Below are positions 36,836 through 57,178 of a DNA stretch of 64,000 bases, piece by piece (positions within the stretch are counted from its first letter, which is position 1; the number at the start of each line of letters is the position of its first letter). The stretch is taken from positions 9,612,001-9,676,000 of the forward strand of contig BSQZ01000005.1 in the NCBI GenBank assembly GCA_033239005.1. Direction: 5' to 3'. The stretch is from Lamellibrachia satsuma. Lineage: Eukaryota > Annelida > Polychaeta > Sabellida > Siboglinidae. The notes beneath the pieces were generated by a model that saw only the letters and a list, made by a program, of their open reading frames with translations, was not told the origin of the DNA and ran no database searches. The position numbers and the translations under genes were made by a program.

Positions 36836-38014
36836 ATGGCGTCGTTGAAACCAGCGCAGCCCGTCATCGATCTCGTCTCGGCCAATGTCTCCTTCGCCCT
36901 GGATGTGTACCGACAGTTGTCGGCGATAACACCTGAAGACAACATCTTCGTGTCGCCTCTGTCCATCTCGGCCGCGCTCGCTATGACGTATCTCGGGGCC
37001 AGGGGAGACACGGCCTCGCTGATGAAGAACGTTCTCCGCCTCGAGTCTCTATCCGACACCGACGTACACGCCGCCTTCGGTGAGCTGCTGGCGGCGTTGA
37101 ATGAGCCGAACGCGCCGTACACCCTGCGGACAGCCAGTCGTCTGTTCGCCAGCCGCCAACACAATTTCCTCGACGACTTCGTCAGCGCCACCAGGAGACA
37201 CTATGGGGCTGAGGCAGCACTCTCCGATTTCGTCAGCGATCCCGAGGGTTCTCGTCTTGCCATCAACAAATGGGTGGAGGGACAAACTGCGCAGAAGATC
37301 AAAGACCTTCTACCGTCCGGTTCCATCGACAGCCTCACGGCCATGGTTCTCGTGAACGCGGTCTACTTCAAGGGTGACTGGGCGACCAAGTTCGACTCCC
37401 GCGGTATTCGCGACTCGCAGTTCATTACCAACGCCAAGGAGACGGTCAACGTCAACATGATGTTCCGACACGACAAGTACCGCTTGTCTGTTGACTCAAC
37501 TCTTGACTGCCAGGTCCTCCGGTTGCCATACGTCGGCGATCACCTCGCCATGTTCGTCCTACTGCCGCGTCAGCTAGACGGCCTCGAGTCGCTCGAGAAG
37601 AGTCTCACCGCCGACCGTCTACACGAGGCGCTGCGGGGCGCTTCTTCAGCTCGTCTGGTAGATGTCGACGTCTCCTTACCCAAGTTCCGTCTCGAGCAGA
37701 GCTGTCCTCTGAAGGCCGTGTTGGTGGCGCTCGGTATGGGTGACGTGTTCACAGCGGGTAAGGCCGACCTGTCGGGCATGGACGGCGGGCGAGAGCTATA
37801 CTTGTCGAGCGCGGAGCACAAGGCGTTCATTGACGTGACGGAGGAGGGCAGTGAGGCCGCCGCAGCCACCGCTGTCTGCGTTAGTAACAGATGCATGCCG
37901 CGTAAGCCTGTCCAGTTTGTCGCCAATCACCCATTTCTGTTCCTCATCGCCGACAACCGTTCTGAGTCAACGCTGTTCCTTGGTCGTCTCGCCAGACCTC
38001 CAGCCAGTGTCTAG
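36836..38014 (+). CDS. Serpin, copy 2 (inhibitory type, predicted P1 Arg)
   Basis: 392 residues from ATG at 36836 (GGCAATGGC context), exactly the length of copy 1 and collinear without gaps. It shares NIFVSPLSISAALAMTYLGA, KFRLEQSCPLKAVLVALGMG and signature FVANHPFLFLIADN. The hinge is the same EEGSEAAAAT, but the loop then reads AVCVSNR-CMPRKPVQ. The canonical 17-residue count gives P1 Arg (codon 37889-37891) and P1' Cys, predicting a trypsin-like protease target. Cys at P5 and P1' could form a disulfide or make the loop redox-sensitive. There is no signal peptide. It lies 7.4 kb from copy 1 in opposite orientation, so this is an inverted duplication. GC-rich like copy 1. Confidence 0.95.
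   Translation: MASLKPAQPVIDLVSANVSFALDVYRQLSAITPEDNIFVSPLSISAALAMTYLGARGDTASLMKNVLRLESLSDTDVHAAFGELLAALNEPNAPYTLRTASRLFASRQHNFLDDFVSATRRHYGAEAALSDFVSDPEGSRLAINKWVEGQTAQKIKDLLPSGSIDSLTAMVLVNAVYFKGDWATKFDSRGIRDSQFITNAKETVNVNMMFRHDKYRLSVDSTLDCQVLRLPYVGDHLAMFVLLPRQLDGLESLEKSLTADRLHEALRGASSARLVDVDVSLPKFRLEQSCPLKAVLVALGMGDVFTAGKADLSGMDGGRELYLSSAEHKAFIDVTEEGSEAAAATAVCVSNRCMPRKPVQFVANHPFLFLIADNRSESTLFLGRLARPPASV
37841..37915 (+). other. Reactive-centre loop of serpin copy 2
   Basis: Encodes EEGSEAAAATAVCVSNRCMP followed by RKPVQ. The hinge up to P7 is unchanged from copy 1. P6-P1 (VCVSNR) and P4'-P5' (RK) are replaced, while the C-M-P in between is kept. Confidence 0.85.
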
Positions 38015-38111
38015 TTGGCAGCAAACGTGACGGCATTCCACTAACCAGTGATTAAAACATTATGAACATTTCGGCAAGCCACAGCCAATACAGTGGTAGC
38101 ATAGGATCGAT

Positions 38112-38370
38112 CTTAACCAGGCTTAACAAGATTGCCATCCAAAGCAGAAGAACAGGTGGTATATGGACAACGATGCCATTGGCTTATAGATCGAGAGTCC
38201 AACGATTTTTCATTTATATGTAACTCGTCTTTCTGAGGTACTTATCAATTTAGCTTCTGTCAATATTTTATAACCATTCAATATGTTATAAACTTTAATT
38301 TGAAATCCTCTTAATCTCCTGATCTGTAGTGTTGTTAAATCACATTATTTTAGACGTCTTTCGTTACTAA
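38112..38370 (-). mobile_element. CR1-like family 3' fragment
   Basis: Contains AACAAGATTGCCATCC, TTGGCTTATAGATCGAGAGT and TGTAACTCGTCTTTCTGAGG, the tail of the 20.3-kb element. It is followed by decayed coding text for the C-terminal region (complement of TTTGAAATCCTCTTAATCTC and TTTCGTTACTAAGGT). Confidence 0.7.
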
Positions 38371-38433
38371 GGTAAACTAAGCAGTCGGTGTGATATCTGT
38401 GGCATCCACTCCTTATTCTTATGCTGTTGTAGC

Positions 38434-38706
38434 TGGGTGTAGGTGGGTGTAGCTGGGTGTAGGTGGGTGTAGCTGGGTGTAGGTGGGTGTGGCTTGGTGT
38501 AGGTGGGTGTAGCTGGGTGTAGGTGGGTGTAGCTGGGTGTAGGTGGGTGTAGCTGGGTGTAGGTGGGTGTGGCTTGGTGTAGGTGGGTGTAGGTGGGTGT
38601 AGCTGGGTGTAGGTGGGTGTAGCTGGGTGTAGGTGGGTGTAGCTGGGTGTAGGTGGGTGTAGCTGGGTGTAGGTGGGTGTGGCTTGGTGTAGGTGGGTGT
38701 AGCTGG
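38434..38706. repeat. 20-bp minisatellite, about 13 copies
   Basis: Unit AGCTGGGTGTAGGTGGGTGT with a recurrent GGCTTGG variant every four or so units, a higher-order pattern. The G-rich strand is the plus strand. The long minus-strand frame (HPPTPSYTHLHPATPTYT) is a repeat translation, not a gene. Confidence 0.96.
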
Positions 38707-41043
38707 GGCAAGTTGATCTTCACGACCAGGTTTTCATTGGAAGAAATAAGCAGGGACAGCCTTGTAAGAACACCATGAATTCAAAATATAAGTACTTATA
38801 ACATAACAGATGAATTGTAAAGTTTTGTAAATGATATTGTTCTTGAAACGACGGTCTACAAATATGTGTCCGTCTTGTCATGTAAACGCATTATCCCGTC
38901 GCTGCATGTTCCGCGGCGTCACCACAGAGTTTGGTGGCCACATTTCTCCAAGTAAATCTTTCAATTAACCCAAATTACATTCGAATGTTTTGCTGACATT
39001 CTCGTCTTGTTTTTCCAATGTAAACTGTTACTATAGGAAAGTGGGCATATAGAAATGTACGTTTCTACCAGTAACCAGTGTCTAGCGTCGCCACATTTTG
39101 TTTGGAAACATTATGTTCTTATTAAGTTTCGAGTGAATATCTTTCATTTATAGGACGAACAAACTGAACCTGACACATAAAGGCCCTAAATGATAATTCC
39201 AGTGCTAGTTACTGCCCGTACATGTACTTGTAATATTTTGGTAAGTTTGGCATGTCCAGCGTCAGATCAACGGATCATTATTATAATTAATTAATGTGTC
39301 CACACGTCACGTGACTTCTAAGAATAGGCACAATGACGTTAGAAATACTATTATATTTATTAGTTTACCATATTAACCTTCTTTTCTTTAATTTTAACTA
39401 GGCAAACATTGCACCATAGAACTTGCCAAGTGTGTCATGTGTACGTGAAAAATGTACAACCAGCATGGAGACGACCGTCATTGGTGCAATGACCTCTCTA
39501 TTTCAACACGGCTTCTAATCATGTTAATGTGTAATTTATGGGGTCCCAGAAGACCAATGCGTATTACACACTGGGTCTAACGAGATATCAATAAGTTGTT
39601 GGCATAACTGTTTCACAAAATTGTTCGTCTCGTATTAAAATATGCCGCTACAGCATACATATTCAGAGCTACCAAGTCTCATGCATTTGGCGCGAGACTC
39701 ACGCATTTGGCTCACGCTCTCCCTCAGCTATCTACAAATCTCACGCATATTGCCTGTTTCAGTAAATAATTAATACAAACATGCATATATTCATGCACGT
39801 GTTGATAGATATTTTTTCCGTGCACGCACTGGTGCTTAGTCGTGTCAGCCGTGCCAAAGAGAGATCATGGTATGGCTATTGTTGGCGCGTGTAACGGGCG
39901 CTGGTCCCTCGCCACGTTGCCATACTGACTGTCAAACTGTTAATAGATCAACCATTGACATTCGAGCCAATAAAATACTTACCTAAGAAAGCCCAACAAA
40001 GTTACATGGGCAAATAACCACGCGCATACTTATGCAGTACGTAGGCTCCAATTAGTTAATATCTTTAATACAGCAGGAATAGGGAATCATTTTGTCCCAG
40101 CCAAAACATTTGATTCTACAAAGAAGCTGATTCTGGTATCCGAGATTCTGTTAAGCGGAGTCCGCTGTAGTAGCAAACATTGAGCGTGCTGAACGTCTAC
40201 TTCTTTTGAACTTTTAAGTCAGACGTGTGCGGTTTGGGTTAAAATGGCAGACGTCTACTACGTAATTTTTTATTTCAGCTTTCGTTCAAAGTGATGACCA
40301 GTTGATGTATGATGTAAGATTTATTACGGTTCAGAGTGTGCGTTCATAGTTACTTTCAATCAATGTCGTCTTACGAGACGTCAGCATGCCTTTACCTTAA
40401 CTGTTTCAGAACAATTGGAAATATTTCGTCCCGTATTAACAAAAACGCAACAGCATACACAGTAAAATATTTGTCAATGTATGAATGCTTTCTAGTGTGT
40501 AAAGTGCTGTCCCGGTGGAATATATTGAATGACTGAAGTGCTGCCACCAGGCGTCATGTTGAGAAACTAGACAAACCTTTTTGGACCCGCCCATCATCTC
40601 ACGCATGTTTCACGGCGCAACTTGGCAGCTCTGCATATTGATATATTTGCCAATTTATAAATTTGCTTTCCAGTATGTGTTATATAAAACGCTGTCCCCG
40701 GTAGACGTTTGAATGATTCGTGGTGCTGCCACCTGGTGTCCAGTTGGAAATGTTTCTCGACACAACTTGGCAGTTCTGAAGAAAGAGGAGGAAGAAGAAG
40801 AATAAGAAAACGAAAGGCAAAGCAATCGCAGGAACATTGTAGGCCCTACGTCACGATCAATGTAGACAACAACAGGAAGTACGTTCGAGGGACCCTATTG
40901 TTGGGTGGCGCCATCTGGGTATTGCAAAAGCGCCCATTCTTCATCACGTGATACTGCCGCCATTTGTATGGACAATCAACATCGGTAAACAAAGCTAAGC
41001 TATTCCCATTTTCTGTTCCCGTCAGCTGTTGATATGTATTGTC
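38707..41043. other. Intergenic with old dispersed repeats
   Basis: No gene recognised. It holds a GCATTTGGCGCGAGACTCAC block at about 39680-39770. Two diverged copies of a roughly 110-bp segment (about 40450-40560 and 40640-40760) share GTGTAAAGTGCTGTCCCGGT / TAAAACGCTGTCCCCGGT and GTGCTGCCACC. Confidence 0.55.
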
Positions 41044-42640
41044 ATGGTTAATTTTTGTTCAGTCTTTAACTGTACCAATAGATCTAACCGTGATAAGGTT
41101 TCGTTTTATTCAATTCCCAAAATAATCACGTGTCAAGGCGAAAGGACGAACGAGTTGACGACAGCTAGGCGAACTGCCTGGCTTGCACAGATAAAACGAG
41201 AAGACTTCATGCCATCCAAATACACAAGGATATGTTCGGAACACTTTATCACAGGTGAAATTTTTTAATACTGTCGGTCCAGTATCCAGACAATACAATT
41301 GTAGCCTAGTTATTTCTAGAATCTGCACGTGTATGAACGGGTCACGGATGGTTCGGCGCATAGCTAGTTCGGCCCACGCCGACGGTTGGTCGATTCGGCC
41401 CATGCTAGTAGCGGAATTGTAAGAATAGTAATTTCGGCCCACAGCGGTTTTGATAAAAAATTATGATTGCGCACAAATCCATACGCATGCGCTAATATAA
41501 TAATATATAATTATAGAGCAATATCCATAAGATAACGGACATGGCATAATAAATTTTAAGTTATCAACTGACCGGCTACTATCGTCAAAGTTGGGAAATG
41601 ATTAAATTTGATGATTAAACCAACTTACTGCCTTATGTTAAGTTTTAAACTTGTTTTTGCATCTTCATCTGCATTTATGTTTAATAAAAAATAATTTAAT
41701 TATTAACGCATCTGTACGTTTTTCAAGATAAGATTCGAAAATGCTAATAATTTAGCATATCACATTTCCCGGTTACAACACAAGTTGCAAAAAGTCGAAA
41801 ATAACGAATGTAATAAGGTCCACGGACTACACTTTCCAGTTAGAATACAATAGTCATTTCGGCCCATGCAAGCGAAACCTTTTCATGGTTCACCGGTTGC
41901 GAAAACGGTTGGTTTGGCCCATGGACTGAACCCATCATGGGCCGAAACATCCAACACCCGTATGAACCTCCCATAGGCACCTGTTTTGCCTTGGGAACCA
42001 ACCTCCCACTAATTTTTAGGACCTCACCTCTCACTTCCTGTTGCACCCCCTCATTCAAAATGAGAGCTAAATCCAAAGGCAAACTATAGGGCGCCTGGGC
42101 AAGAAAGTAATTTTCTCCAAACTGAATAGTATTATCTTTAAAATTACATCTTTCAGGGTTTTTAATGCAGGTTTTATAAATAAATCTGTATGTCATAATT
42201 TGCATCTTGAACCCAAAATGTGTAGGAAATTATATACTGTGTTAAAATACTTCTCGTTTTCACAAAAAGTCCCGGCCTGTAAAGATGGCATTGCTGTGGC
42301 AGGTGGGTCAATCATACAGTAGTTGTGGGACGCCATTTGTATGCTTAAGGTTACACTTTTTAGAAAGTTCAAGACTGGCAAAAATGTATTTCTGCCTGCT
42401 GTGCCTAGGTATGTATGCCAGGGGAAATAAAAGATCCCACACATAGGGTAAATGAGTAACCAGCTGTGGATTCACTATCTCTCGCACAGAATGACAATGC
42501 CCAAGAGTGGGATATGACACACTAAGAAAAAAATGTACTGGAAAATCATTGAATGGTGACTAGTGCCGTATGAAAAAAATAATAATTAACAATATTTATA
42601 TGGCACCATAATCACATAGTGCTTCACAGTCTAAAAATGA

Positions 42641-42671
<31 letters not shown>

Positions 42672-42744
42672 TATATATTCATTTTTAGACTATGGAGCAC
42701 TATGTATTATTATAGTTATTAAATTCCATGTATACTTTTAGTTG

Positions 42745-42800
<56 letters not shown>

Positions 42801-43400
42801 CAACTAAAAGTATACATGGAATTTAATAACTAAAATAATAAATAAAATCAAGGTCAATAAAACTAAAAGTAGACATAGAATTAAATAATAAATTAAAGCA
42901 TACACTGATTTAAATAAATAAAATCAAGGCCGGTAAATGTAATGTTCTATCACGTGTACTCCTGATGGAGAAGAAAACACTGCATTACTATACATATTTA
43001 CTTTCTCGTAGGGAAACCAGCTGCATTGTATGATACCTCCAGCCCAGACTGGACCCCGTCTCTCCGGCTCGGATATCCAACGTCTACAACTACTGGTACA
43101 CTGCCAACCCTGAGGTATGCCAGGAAGAAGCACAGGCATGAGCGGAAACGGGCTTATGCAGCAGCCGAAGCCCTTCTTGACCTGAACGACAGTGCTCGTA
43201 TTCAGGAATCAGCACCAAATTCAGAAATCACTATAGTTACGGCAGTAACATCACCTGTATCTGACTACCAGGGTGGTGGCATGACATGTACTACTGACGA
43301 TACATCCATTACTCGCCAACCATGTGTAGAGGTGCAGAGACTGCTGACAGAAAACACAAGACTTTATGATGAAAATCAAGCATGTCACTTAACTGAATAA
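41044..43400 (+). CDS. THAP-domain protein (2 exons)
   Basis: Exons 41044-41254 and 43012-43400 join in phase (ACA G / GG AAA) to 199 residues. Residues 1-70 are a THAP C2CH zinc finger: MVNFCSVFNCTNRSNRDKVS, FYSIP, RRTAWLAQIKR, then CSEHF. The Cys pair is C-x4-C and the second pair is C-x2-H. After the intron, GKPAALYDTSSPDWTPSLRL is the segment that follows the THAP fold in many invertebrate THAP proteins. A basic KKHRHERKRAYAAAE stretch and a leucine/asparagine heptad near the C-terminus (VQRLLTENTRLYDENQ) follow. THAP domains bind DNA and derive from P-element-like transposases. No DDE catalytic region is seen, so this is either a short regulator or a copy truncated after the coiled coil. 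Start: the ATG with MVNFC; the upstream in-frame codon TTG is not a start. Confidence 0.85.
41339..41959. mobile_element. 621-bp non-autonomous DNA transposon, 8-bp target duplication
   Basis: The ends are GGGTCACGGATGGTTCGGC and the complement of GGGTGTTGGATGTTTCGGCC, imperfect terminal inverted repeats. GTATGAAC occurs at 41331-41338 and again at 41960-41967, an exact 8-bp target duplication. TTCGGCCCA-like motifs recur near both ends (about 41372, 41395, 41432, 41856, 41912, and reversed at 41938), as subterminal transposase-binding sites would. It is AT-rich inside with no transposase frame, and lies in the THAP gene intron. Eight-bp duplications fit hAT, P or Merlin. Confidence 0.85.
42570..42850. 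repeat. Two adjacent TA-centred palindromes
   Basis: First: AGTCTAAAAATGAATATATA, a TA centre, then TATATTCATTTTTAGACT. Second: arms of about 40-50 bp (GTTATTAAATTCCATGTATA on the left, its exact complement on the right) around about 50 bp of TA. Both lie in the THAP intron, next to each other. Confidence 0.9.
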
Positions 43401-46400
43401 TAATTTTTTATTTATAAGACAGTATTGTTTTGATATGTGTCTGCATGCATTCATTATCTGTGCTGCATGCTGTTTTTTAATTAAATTTCACCACATATTG
43501 CCAGTCTTCCAACATGTTCCCTCAGTCAGTTTCAAAAAACATATACCAGTGTTGATGGGCTTAAAACAATGGTTTCCCTTAGTTAAATGTTTCCGCTTGT
43601 CTCGTTTTACAATTATTTAGTGAACAATGAAGCCACTAAATTCCACTACACGGTGTAGATATGATACAAGGAACATCTGTTGTCACAGAGCAAATTATGG
43701 AACAAATTATTTACAATTATTGTGCTAGCCATGTAAATATTTAAAAATATAATTGACAAATACCGGTACCTCAGGGTGGGATAAACAGATAAATACTGTT
43801 GGATCATTGAAACCCCTCGAAAAGTCAATTGCTTCCTTGTGCACTTGTCATCTGGAGTTTGTTTCTTTGGATGACATTTTTTAAAGCAGTCATAAGTGAA
43901 AATTCTAGGTTTAATTTGTTTTAAAATCTTGTTCTGTAATGTAATGTCCACTTCTCTTGAAAGGTATAATGCCCAAATATGTTTTAATTTGTGTCATCGG
44001 TCATATGAAAATAATTTGATAATACCAAAGTTAAATGCAACACCTGAATTAGATCAAAAATTCAAGTAATTTTAGACAGAAATTTAAATTGCTTTTTCAC
44101 ATTCAATGACATTTTACAGACATGTTTTGTTTACATTATAGCTGGCTGTGTATAACAAAACAAGTGCAGTGTGGTTGCAAGTGTCAGTACCTCGGTATGT
44201 CAAACATGCATATTTGCTCCTGTTATTGTTTTGTTCTGAAACAAAGCCTGGAAAATCTCTCGTTTCTGGCGGGAGGCTCCCACTTTTGGGACCCTTCTCC
44301 TGTCCGGGAAGTGAAATCTCCCATTTTCATGATTCCTCCCATTTTTTATGCTTTGTACCGTTTTCCCCAAAATTTTCTGACCACGCTCCATTTTTTTATT
44401 TCCCCATTTCCATTGTGGCAGAAACTTTCCGAATAGCAACACTGTTAATATTTGTGTCATTGCATATTTCTGAATACTCTCGCCACTGGAATCATGATTC
44501 TGCATCATGCACAAATCTCCAGTTTTGTAATTTCAGAAACTTAACATGTCTGTCTGGAACCACAAGTGTCACCATTAAAGTGCAGCCCTAACTGGTCCCA
44601 CGTCTGGTGGTGAAACACACAATGGAAGTGTCTGTTACAATACAGGACAGAGGCCTTACTTGAAAAACAAATATATTTTATTAATGTATGCAATGCACGC
44701 ACAACCTCTTGTGGTAGTTGTCACTCTAACTAGAGCAGTAACATTTATGTGTGGCCACTGTACCATTCAGTCATTTCCCTGTGACAAATGGTGACTACAG
44801 TCACATTTAATAATGCTTGAATTTCCAATGCACACAAAACAGATTAGTTTGACAGTGATGTTTATTTATGTCAACTCAACTTTTCAGATACGTATGCTGC
44901 ATGATGAAACATACATTGTCAACGATGAACATTCCGTTGTGTTGATATTTACTAAATACAATAAATTGTACTGCACGGTGAGGGGCTTTCTACATATAAC
45001 AAACATTCCAATAAACAAACGAAAGGTCAAGGGCCCACTTTGATTATAAAAAAATTGGAAAGGTAATTTTTTTCTTTCTCCAGTTGACATATAATAATCA
45101 GTTCAATAATTAATGCATATACAGATAAGTGTGTGGGTGGACAGGGGCAACCTTTCCAAACTTGTGTTGTGTTATTGGATTTGTTTTATTTGCAAAGCCC
45201 CTTAGCAGCACTCCTATTGAATTAATTTTACATTCAGAGTGCGTTACATAAGTTATTTAACTTGCTGTCGAATGACGGGCACTAAGCGAGTTATGTGACT
45301 GGCTGCACCTAAACTGTTTGCCATCTCAAGAGCACACCCAACTACCTTCTTTAGCAAGATATAACCTTAATAGAAGCTAATGCACTTACAGTCATGTATG
45401 CAAGTTCAACCATACAGAGTGCTTTATAAGCATTACTTGATTCTTACTCCAAACACGAAACATACAATGTCTTTTTTAAACTCAAACCACCATTGCACAA
45501 CTAAAGTAGATTACAAATTTAACGGGTAAATACCACATTTTCTATAATATAATGAATTCTTAGCATTTGACCCTATGGATCAACATACAAAATATAAACG
45601 ACTCGAGTTATTGAAATATAGAACCACTAAATTGCTGTATATTACTTCGGTGTGTGCATAAATAGTTACTAAGCGGACAATGCAACTTGAACGATCTCTT
45701 TACATGCACATAATTATACAGGTACATCCCTTCTTCACTGGCGACAAAATCCAGACTTGGCAATAACAGCCAATCAGCATGCAGAGGCTACACATGACAT
45801 CATTACAGCAAACTGAACAGACAGTGAACCTCCGATATACATCATATAACAACTAATTATAACATAGTAATACAAATTAAACTGGCACTACCCTTACAAA
45901 AGAAACTTTCAACTTTGGTAATTAGTGTATTTGCGTAGTCCCACTGTGTCATAATAGAGTGGGTGTCAAGTATTTCAACTTAAGTACCACCGTACATGTA
46001 CTTTGACCACCATTGCTGACAACAGCACACACTGTACAAATATTACTTACTTATCCTCTTTGCACCTTAATTGGTGCATAAGGCCTAACTGGTGCATCAG
46101 GCCACATTGGAGAAATATTACTTAAAATGAAGTGGTTTAAAAAACCCGGGAAACATGCCTTTCAGAAATCACACTACAAGACACATTTCTGAAATGTCTG
46201 CTGATGTTTACTGCTCAATTTATGACATGTAAACTAAGCTGCTTAAAGCTAGACTATTAGTTCAGTGCAAATCATAATCGCCATCAAAATACTGAAATCA
46301 GTTAACACTATAAAGCAAGTATGTGTTGCACCAATTTTTATCTGAATTAATGGCAGCAACTTAAATATAAAACAGCAGAAGCACACATCCATTTATGCTT

Positions 46401-46937
46401 TGTGCACCACATAAAACATCACATCTGTATGACCAATAATGCAACAGTTAACAGCCAACTGAGAGATGTTACGTCTACAACCACCAAATTGACATGTGCT
46501 GCAAAAGTAACTACTTAAATAAAGGTTCCTCCTCAATTAAATTTTTTGCTTGTCTCCTTTCACACATTTCACAAAAAATCAAACCTACCTATTATTAATT
46601 ATGACATGCTAGCTAATTTGTACATATTTTTACTTAGTTTTGATGAAATCATCGGACAAACCATTACATAACTTTTTACTGGTTCCTGTTAAAACCCGGC
46701 AAAAAATTGCAATGTGGCTCTATATACTACTGCACACTGCTACGAACACTATCGCAAGTTACTCAATTTAATGATCAAAGGGAGTTTTGAACGCCGCATT
46801 TTTCTCAGCGGCTCAAAACAATTTTTCGTTTAACAATTACAGTGTAACTGTATTCAGTGTTTCTCATCTATGCCACCCCAAGCCATAATATTTTATATAC
46901 TGTGTGGCATTAAGTTTCTGACGTGCTTGCCATAAAA
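43401..46937. other. Intergenic, THAP 3' end to LIX1 3' end
   Basis: No recognisable gene or clear repeat. Open frames at 43435-43620, 44122-44591 and 44813-45043 have no family features and overlapping alternatives. A stretch rich in TTTCCC/TCCCATTTT (about 44240-44420) makes hydrophobic-looking translations by composition alone. Confidence 0.5.
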
Positions 46938-56154
<9,217 letters not shown>

Positions 56155-57178
56155 TGTTCTTGCAGGCTGCTGAAAAGCGTGCTTGGCAAAACTGGGATAG
56201 TTGAACTGGGGCGATTCTCTCAACAGCGGGATGCGCTCAGCGATGGTTGAACCACACGCACGCCCCTGTGCCGTGGTGAGACGCACTTTGACTTCGTGCG
56301 TCTCTCGGGACTGCTTTTACCTGTGCACACGTCACGTATAAGTTTACCTAACCGCAGACATGCGTAATACAAAACTCACTGCGGATGAACAACACTGCAA
56401 TCATTACTCCTACTGCGGGTGTGAAAATACTGCAAGTTTGACAGACTTAATCCGTCAGCCGCCACGGCGAAATGTCAATCACCAATCGACACAAAAGCAG
56501 CCAACTGAGGAATGACGTCGGCTTCAACGATGGATGCGAATTGTTATTGTGCTAGTTCACAAAAGCTGCATCTCCAATGAATGTTACGCTAGGGTTCAGT
56601 GTCTACGGTCGTAAAATAGGCTAAACAAAGCCGCCATAACATTTACGGCCACTATAAATGATCTTCTTTCACTAAAAATACCCACTTCCTAAACCTTAAA
56701 GGCTGACCTTTGACCCAATAAATATTTCCTGAGTGTTTATATTGATTTAAACTTTTAAAAAATCGTGTACTGTAACAGTTACAATCTATACAAATAATAT
56801 ATAACAAAATATTAACGGAATGGATCTCCTTAATTAATATATATGTACTTTTTATGTTTTGTTTAAGAACTATATTATATTGGCAGCAGGTGCGTAAATT
56901 AATACGCAGCCGTTGTGTATCTATACATATGTTTCCCCAACATAAATTAACAACCGTTTGTGCATGTTTCCTATGAACATTTTAAGCACACAGTACGATG
57001 AAAATAATATATTTATAAACCCTAACTACTGTTCTTTATTAAATTTCCTTTGGATTTTATTCTCGTCCGATGAATAGTGAGCCATAAATTTGCATAAAAT
57101 TAAGTGGAAATAATTTCTTATCACACCAAACTTTAAAACCGAAACTAGCCTCGAGAATAAACCGAAACGTGTTTTGCT
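56155..57178. promoter_or_regulatory. Divergent intergenic region, LIX1 to ACP1
   Basis: The two start codons lie 1.0 kb apart and face away from each other, so this stretch must hold both promoters. A TGACGTC half-CRE occurs near 56514. No TATA box can be assigned with confidence. The LIX1-side part (56155-56330) is GC-richer than the rest. Confidence 0.4.

Noticed and set aside
38367..38723. Minus-strand frame of Thr/Pro/His repeats
   Set aside because: Translation of a 20-bp minisatellite; no start context, domain or splice support.
44122..44591. Hydrophobic open frame (possible membrane protein)
   Set aside because: Two overlapping frames are open at once, composition-driven Phe/Pro richness, no splice or domain support.
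56155..56286. N-terminal extension of the LIX1 protein from GTG at 56286
   Set aside because: It begins at GTG, has an in-frame stop just upstream, and the first ATG at 56154 gives a family-like N-terminus.
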